A DNA stretch of 36,483 nucleotides, taken from the NCBI GenBank assembly GCA_002340985.1, contig DDNC01000018.1, positions 206,529-243,011 of the forward strand, written 5' to 3'. The notes under the pieces were generated by a model. The model was not told where the DNA came from. It saw only the letters and a list, made by a program, of their open reading frames with translations, and did not search any database. Positions 32,199 to 36,483 of this stretch are shown here, piece after piece (the stretch's first letter is position 1; every line of letters begins with the position of its first letter). The position numbers and the translations under genes were made by a program. The DNA comes from Firmicutes bacterium UBA2530 (lineage in GTDB: Bacteria > Bacillota > Clostridia > Tissierellales > Sedimentibacteraceae).

Positions 32199-32988
32199 TA
32201 TTAAGGATAGAATTGACAATTTTCGAGGCAAGATAGGTATTCATTACATCGATCTGAATAGCGGTGAAAGTTGCTATGCCGGAAATTGCGATGTTTTTTA
32301 TGCCTCCGGTTCGGTTAAGATTATTACTCTTCTTGAAGCATTCAAATGGATAGAGGCAGATAAAGTACGCAAGGACAGTAAATATGTTCTCAAAAAGAGT
32401 GATTATATAGGAAATAAGGAAAAGAAAATAAAGACATTCGGTGCATTGGAATATCTTCATGAAGGTATCGAATTAACATTGGAGGATTTATACAGGCTAA
32501 GTACTTCCGTAAGTGATAACATAGCTTTCAACATATTATTCAGAATGTTTGGCGGAGAAGAAATAAATAAGACTTTGGATATGCTTGGTTTTAACAAGAC
32601 CAGACTTCACAGGGCAATTTTAGACATGAAAAAAATAGATAAGGGTATAGAGAATTATGTTTCCATAAAAGAAATGGCCAGTTTGTTCTACAGGATGTAT
32701 AAGGGACAAATTATATCTAACAGAGCAAGCTTTGAAATGCTTGAAATATTGAAAGAACATCAGCAAAACAGAATAATGCCTTATTACTTTGATGAAGAGC
32801 TTCGCATAGCTCATCAAACAGGTATAGACAATAATTTGCTCATGGATATGGGTATTATTTACAGCAAGAATCCATTTGTTTTATGTATGGCTGCCGAGGA
32901 TTCCAATACAAGAAATGCAGAAAGCATAATGCGGGACATTACCCTTTTGTGCTATAGAAATTCAAACAAATCCGGAAAAACGGACTGA
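32185..32988 (+). CDS. Cytoplasmic class A beta-lactamase-like protein with degenerate active site
   Basis: This 267-residue protein has the class A beta-lactamase / D-Ala-D-Ala carboxypeptidase fold: GKIGIHYIDLNSGE, the region YASGSVKIITLLEAF, STSVSDNIAFNIL (the SDN motif is kept) and AHQTGI. By alignment with family members (AASVIK), the nucleophile of SxxK is Gly here (G-S-V-K), flanked by Ser on both sides, and KTG is QTG. Catalysis by the normal route is unlikely unless a neighbouring Ser substitutes. No signal peptide is present, so it is cytoplasmic. The start at 32185 overlaps the sigma-54 activator gene. A role as an intracellular ligand sensor for that activator is inference. Confidence 0.8.
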   Translation: MILDNIKDRIDNFRGKIGIHYIDLNSGESCYAGNCDVFYASGSVKIITLLEAFKWIEADKVRKDSKYVLKKSDYIGNKEKKIKTFGALEYLHEGIELTLEDLYRLSTSVSDNIAFNILFRMFGGEEINKTLDMLGFNKTRLHRAILDMKKIDKGIENYVSIKEMASLFYRMYKGQIISNRASFEMLEILKEHQQNRIMPYYFDEELRIAHQTGIDNNLLMDMGIIYSKNPFVLCMAAEDSNTRNAESIMRDITLLCYRNSNKSGKTD

Positions 32989-33009
32989 ATCCGGACAAGT
33001 GGATTAAAC

Positions 33010-33068
33010 AAAAAAGATTGTGTAGATTATAACAATGAAAACGTGTAAATCTCCACAATTCTTTTTTT
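33010..33068 (+). terminator. Rho-independent terminator after the beta-lactamase-like gene
   Basis: AAAAAAGATTGTG-t-AGATT pairs with AATCT-c-CACAATTCTTTTTT, with one bulge and one mismatch, followed by a T-run. GTGTAGATT and GTGTAAATC within it form a direct repeat that could also serve as an upstream activator site for the following promoter. Confidence 0.55.
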
Positions 33069-33075
33069 GCAGATG

Positions 33076-33092
33076 TTGGTACATTATTTGCT
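33076..33092 (+). promoter_or_regulatory. Sigma-54 (-24/-12) promoter of the YfcC transporter gene
   Basis: TTGGTACATTATTTGCT fits the sigma-54 consensus TGGYAC-N5-TTGCW, with GG at 33078-33079 and GC at 33090-33091, exactly 10 bases between them. It lies 47 bases before the transporter ATG and directly after the operon of a sigma-54 activator. Confidence 0.85.
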
Positions 33093-33138
33093 TATAAGTA
33101 ATTGGTATTAGTTATTCATCAATTAGAGGAGGGTTCAA

Positions 33139-34542
33139 ATGGAAACTGCAAAGAAAAAGTTTAATATGCCTGATACCTTAATCATTGTAGCTGCTGTAGT
33201 TTTAATCATGGCAATATTGTCATGGGTTGTACCATCAGGTACATATGATTATCAGGACCAGGATGTTAACGGAAGAATCAGAAGTGTTGCGATTGATGGT
33301 ACTTATCATGAGGTTGATAAGTCGGAAGTATCACCTACAGGTTTTTTAGGGTTATTTTCAGCTTTCTACAGAGGTTGTGTTGAGGCCGCAGATATTATCT
33401 TTGTAATTTTATGCTGTTGTGGTACTTTTGGAGTAATGGTAAAAACAGGTGCATTCCACTCCGGAATAGGCTCATTGCTTAAACGGCTGGGTAATAAAGG
33501 GCTTATATTAGTTCCTATACTGATGATTACGTTTGGGTTAGGCGGATCTATATTTGGTATGGCCAGTGAATTCTATGGTTTTTATCCGCTTATTATCGGG
33601 TTGGGGATAGCTATGGGTTACGATGCAATGTTTGGTTTTGCAATAATAGCCTGTGGTGAGTTCATAGGCTTTATGGGCGCTACATTAAACCCATATACAG
33701 TTGGGGTAGCTCAGAATATTTCTCAAGTAGAATTATATTCCGGAACTTGGTATAGAGCGATTTGCTTTGTTGTATTTATGATAATTTCAATTACCTATGT
33801 AATCAAATATGCCAAAAAATTATCAAGAGATCCTAAATTATCAGTCGTTTATGGAGAAAAATCAATCCACGAATTTTCAAAAGGAGATTTGGATTCATAT
33901 GAATTTACCACAACTGATATGCTGGTGATTATTGATATCGTTGTAACGTTGGTAATCCTGATGCTTGGACTTATGAAATGGGGTTGGGATTATCCTCAGC
34001 TATGCGGTTTATTCTTAATCATGTCTATGGTAGCTGCCGGAATCAAGAAATGGTCAGCAAACAAATGGTGTGCTGAGTTTATAGACAGTGCAAAGACTGT
34101 TGTCTGGGGCTGCATCCTTACAGGTGTTGCCAAGGGTATTGTAGTGGTTATGAATGATGCAATGATTATGGATACAGTTATTTTCCATCTGTCGAACCTG
34201 TTGAAGAATGCACCAAGTGGAATTTCAGCCCAATTGATGCTTATCGTTCAAACTCTGATAAATTTTTTCATTCCATCAGGCTCAGGTCAGGCGGTTGCTA
34301 CAATGCCTATCATGTCTCAGCTTGCTGATATTATCGGTGTATCCCGCCAAACAGCAGTACTTGCATTCCAGTTTGGTGATGGTTTATCAAACATCTTCTG
34401 GCCTACGGCAGATATCGTTATTATCTGTGGATTAGGTGGAATAAAGCTTGAAAAATGGTATAAATGGTTTACTCCATTGTTTCTGATGCTTCTTGCTGCT
34501 CAAATGGTTATGCTTGGAATCGCTGTGTTGATAGGGTATTAA
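33139..34542 (+). CDS. YfcC family transporter (DcuC/ArsB-NhaD-like)
   Basis: This 467-residue polytopic membrane protein has about 11-12 helices. YfcC-family marks are PDTLIIVAAVVLIMAILSW at the start, VPSGTYDY, GGSIFGMASEFYGFYPLI, the motif GATLNPYTVGVAQ and a late FFIPSGSGQAVATMPIM, all typical of putative amino-acid or peptide-derived carboxylate carriers. Its substrate is not established; coupling to a VanX-type dipeptidase under one sigma-54 promoter suggests a dipeptide or D-amino acid (inference). AGAGGAGG precedes the ATG. Confidence 0.87.
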   Translation: METAKKKFNMPDTLIIVAAVVLIMAILSWVVPSGTYDYQDQDVNGRIRSVAIDGTYHEVDKSEVSPTGFLGLFSAFYRGCVEAADIIFVILCCCGTFGVMVKTGAFHSGIGSLLKRLGNKGLILVPILMITFGLGGSIFGMASEFYGFYPLIIGLGIAMGYDAMFGFAIIACGEFIGFMGATLNPYTVGVAQNISQVELYSGTWYRAICFVVFMIISITYVIKYAKKLSRDPKLSVVYGEKSIHEFSKGDLDSYEFTTTDMLVIIDIVVTLVILMLGLMKWGWDYPQLCGLFLIMSMVAAGIKKWSANKWCAEFIDSAKTVVWGCILTGVAKGIVVVMNDAMIMDTVIFHLSNLLKNAPSGISAQLMLIVQTLINFFIPSGSGQAVATMPIMSQLADIIGVSRQTAVLAFQFGDGLSNIFWPTADIVIICGLGGIKLEKWYKWFTPLFLMLLAAQMVMLGIAVLIGY

Positions 34543-34635
34543 AAACAACAATAATATGTTATTATTAATGTAGAACCCTTAGCTTACTAAATATATTGGG
34601 CTTGGAAAAATACTTCAATTTGGAGAATGATATGT

Positions 34636-35202
34636 ATGATGGATAAAGGAAATTTGGTAAAATTAGTTGAAGTAGACAATGACTTTATTATATGTCTGAA
34701 ATATGCAACGACTGATAATTTTACAGGTAAAAAGATATATAATTCAGGTGAATGCTGGATAGACAGGCACACTGCAGAAATTTTAATAAAAGCTAAAAAT
34801 ATATTTAAGGCTGCAGGGTACAGGGTTAAAATCTGGGATGCATACAGACCTATTAGTGCGCAGGCTAAGTTTTGGGAAATAATGCCTGATAATAATTTTG
34901 TGGCAAGACCGCCTGACATGAGTAAGATAAAGGAATTTAGACCAACTCACATGAATGGTCTTTGTGTGGATATCACTTTAACTGATTTAGACGGAAATGA
35001 TATAGTTATGCCATCTGAGTTTGATGATATGACTGAAAGAGCCTCGCTGAAATGTACAAAAACTTCAGAAGAGGGAAGAAAAAATGCTGCATATATGAAA
35101 GAAGTTATGGAGAGCGTCGGTTTTTTAGCCTATGAAAAGGAATGGTGGCATTTCTATGATATAAGCACCGAACCCACACCGTTTATGGATTTTCAGATTT
35201 GA
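34636..35202 (+). CDS. VanX/DdpX-type D-alanyl-D-alanine dipeptidase
   Basis: This 188-residue zinc dipeptidase belongs to the VanX/DdpX family (peptidase M15D), which hydrolyses D-Ala-D-Ala. Landmarks are DAYRP with the substrate Arg, the zinc motif HMNGLCVD (H-x-x-G-x-x-x-D; Cys in place of the usual Ala), and EWWHF (E-x-x-H). No signal peptide is seen, so it acts in the cytoplasm. Start choice: ATG 34636 is 10 bases from GGAG, whereas an upstream ATG at 34627 is only 1 base away. It is the last gene of the sigma-54 transcript. With no vanA/vanH ligase genes nearby, a nutritional use as for DdpX is more likely than vancomycin resistance. Confidence 0.88.
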   Translation: MMDKGNLVKLVEVDNDFIICLKYATTDNFTGKKIYNSGECWIDRHTAEILIKAKNIFKAAGYRVKIWDAYRPISAQAKFWEIMPDNNFVARPPDMSKIKEFRPTHMNGLCVDITLTDLDGNDIVMPSEFDDMTERASLKCTKTSEEGRKNAAYMKEVMESVGFLAYEKEWWHFYDISTEPTPFMDFQI

Positions 35203-35218
35203 TTTTTTAAGTAAATTT

Positions 35219-35262
35219 TTACAAGGGTAGACCCTGAAAATGAGGTCTTCCCTTGTTTTACT
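35219..35262 (+). terminator. Rho-independent terminator after the dipeptidase gene
   Basis: ACAAGGG-t-AGACC pairs with GGTCT-t-CCCTTGT around a 10-base loop, followed by TTTTACTTT. Confidence 0.8.
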
Positions 35263-35418
35263 TTGCTCTGCATGGGAGGTACTTGGCGTTGGCGGTGAAA
35301 TTTATCGAGTATCAATTTTTGTAGAAATTTAAGTTCGGATAGGATATACTAATATTATAGGTTTGTATAATTAATTATAAAGAGTGGGTAAATACAGAAT
35401 TTTTTAAGAGGAGTAAAA

Positions 35419-36312
35419 ATGTTCATTAAAATATATTTATACTTTTTTATATACGCTTTTTTAGGATGGTGTACAGAGGTTGTATATGCGGCCTTGAATG
35501 AAGGTAAATTTATAAACAGAGGATTTTTAAACGGTCCCTATTGTCCTATATATGGTTTTGGGGTTATTGCGGTTGTAAATTTATTGACACCTATTCATGA
35601 AAAGCCATTTTTATTGTTTCTTGGATCGGTCTTTGTAACAAGCGCAATTGAGCTTTTTACGGGTTTTATATTGGAGAAAATATTTAAGCATAAGTGGTGG
35701 GATTATTCGGACAGGCCTTTTAATGTAGGAGGATATATTTGCCCTATTTTCTCACTAATGTGGGGATTAGCATGTCTTATAGTTGTAGACAGGATTCATC
35801 CTATGGTATCCGGACTTGTAAATTTTATTCCGGATATGCCGGCAGTGATTATTTTGACTGCTTTCACAGTTGTCTTTGTAATAGATATTATTGCAACAGT
35901 CAAAACAATTTTCAAGCTGAATAAAAAGATGGAGCGTATAGAAGAGCTGTCAGCCATGATTAAGAAATCATCTGATGAGCTGGGGGAGAGCCTGGCCGCA
36001 GGCACTATAAGCATAGCTGCTAAGAAGGAATCAATTGAGTATAAGATATATCAGGAAAGAGAGAAGCTGGAGGAAAAAATCGAACATACGAAACGTGAGA
36101 TGGAGTCCGATATCGCCGATATTATACAAAAACGTAGAGAAGCTTTGGATGATGTGAAGAATGCACTCAACAGAGAACTCCTCGCAACAAACATTTTCGG
36201 CTCTAAGCGTCTGATGAAGGCTTTCCCCGGCTGGAAGCCAAGACGCAATAAAGAAGCTCTTAAGGTTTTGAAAAATTATATAATTGAAAAGTCACAAAGA
36301 AGAGAAAGATAG
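35419..36312 (+). CDS. CmpB-like putative ABC transporter permease with coiled-coil tail
   Basis: This 297-residue protein belongs to the ABC_trans_CmpB family (PF06541-type). The N-terminal half (1-165) has about five membrane helices with the family marks FLGWCTEVVYAAL, GFLNGPYCPIYGFG and KWWDYSDRPFNVGGYICP. The C-terminal 130 residues are charged and predicted coiled coil, ending in a Lys/Arg-rich segment; this tail is longer than the core family domain. The biochemical role is unknown despite the permease name. AAGAGGAG precedes the ATG. It appears monocistronic. Confidence 0.8.
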   Translation: MFIKIYLYFFIYAFLGWCTEVVYAALNEGKFINRGFLNGPYCPIYGFGVIAVVNLLTPIHEKPFLLFLGSVFVTSAIELFTGFILEKIFKHKWWDYSDRPFNVGGYICPIFSLMWGLACLIVVDRIHPMVSGLVNFIPDMPAVIILTAFTVVFVIDIIATVKTIFKLNKKMERIEELSAMIKKSSDELGESLAAGTISIAAKKESIEYKIYQEREKLEEKIEHTKREMESDIADIIQKRREALDDVKNALNRELLATNIFGSKRLMKAFPGWKPRRNKEALKVLKNYIIEKSQRRER

Positions 36313-36433
36313 GTAATGAGATCAGTGCAGTGCTCTTACGTCATATTCCTGCAAGGGAGATAATTTGTTCAAACCGAAGGATTACAGCAGCCTCAAGAGC
36401 GGAAATTGCCACAATAATTACAAACTTAATCAA

Positions 36434-36483
36434 AGCGGCCGTATCAGATTGATTTTCTCTTAATCTGATACGGCTGTAATTTA
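36434..36483. terminator. Hairpin at the window edge, probable terminator
   Basis: GCCGTATCAGATT pairs with AATCTGATACGGC around an 11-base loop, and TGTAATTTA follows to the edge. It lies about 120 bases after the CmpB-like stop and can close that transcript, or a convergent one from outside. Confidence 0.55.

Noticed and set aside
34636..35202. Vancomycin-resistance (vanX) cluster
   Set aside because: No vanH, vanA, vanR or vanS genes are adjacent; a sigma-54-controlled carrier is, which fits nutritional use better.
36341..36483. Minus-strand open frame entering from the right edge, with hydrophobic content
   Set aside because: It is only 47 codons, has no visible start, and runs through a perfect hairpin better explained as a terminator. 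It might be the tail of an outside gene but cannot be supported.

Overview
The window reads as chromosomal DNA of a low-G+C anaerobic Firmicute (Clostridia or Tissierellia grade; a Sedimentibacter-like organism is a guess). Reasons: AT-rich intergenic DNA, strong AGGAGG-type ribosome sites, a Clostridia-style kdp locus, a YfcC-type transporter, sigma-54 regulation and no respiratory genes. No tRNA, rRNA, CRISPR array or intact transposase was seen.

Layout. 1-2084: the end of a fumarate-reductase-type flavoprotein, a one-domain MGMT-like protein and a GNAT acetyltransferase. 2085-6116: a leader with two related hairpin elements, then a two-gene unit of a solute-binding lipoprotein and a membrane diguanylate cyclase with no permease. 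6117-9435: a G+C-richer, decayed stretch with a deletion-fused two-component remnant, an intact metallophosphoesterase lipoprotein, small Cys-rich ORFs and a LysM remnant. 9462-11538: a divergent Rid-family protein and the UV endonuclease UvsE. 11807-15919: NhaC-type antiporter, aminotransferase and RidA in one minus-strand operon, divergent from a YheO/DauR-like regulator. 16143-17439: a MATE remnant and a translationally coupled pair of RCK_N-only proteins. 17702-25922: a full Kdp potassium system (kdpD, kdpE, two tiny membrane proteins including kdpF, kdpA, kdpB, kdpC). 25932-30118: a TetR-controlled heterodimeric ABC exporter. 30438-35202: a sigma-54 activator overlapping a cytoplasmic beta-lactamase-like protein, then a sigma-54 promoter, a YfcC transporter and a VanX-type D-Ala-D-Ala dipeptidase. 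35419-36312: a CmpB-like membrane protein with a coiled-coil tail.

How the genes work together. The last module looks like a self-contained peptide or D-amino-acid scavenging unit: activator and putative sensor in one operon, transporter and dipeptidase behind a canonical -24/-12 promoter. The sensor candidate lacks the beta-lactamase nucleophile. The Kdp system has matching phased repeats and near-identical -10 regions before kdpD and kdpF, and KdpD carries a c-di-AMP-type USP motif. The lipoprotein/cyclase pair suggests that extracellular ligand binding is turned into c-di-GMP. The RidA operon is a typical PLP-enzyme amino-acid catabolic unit with its own sensor-regulator.
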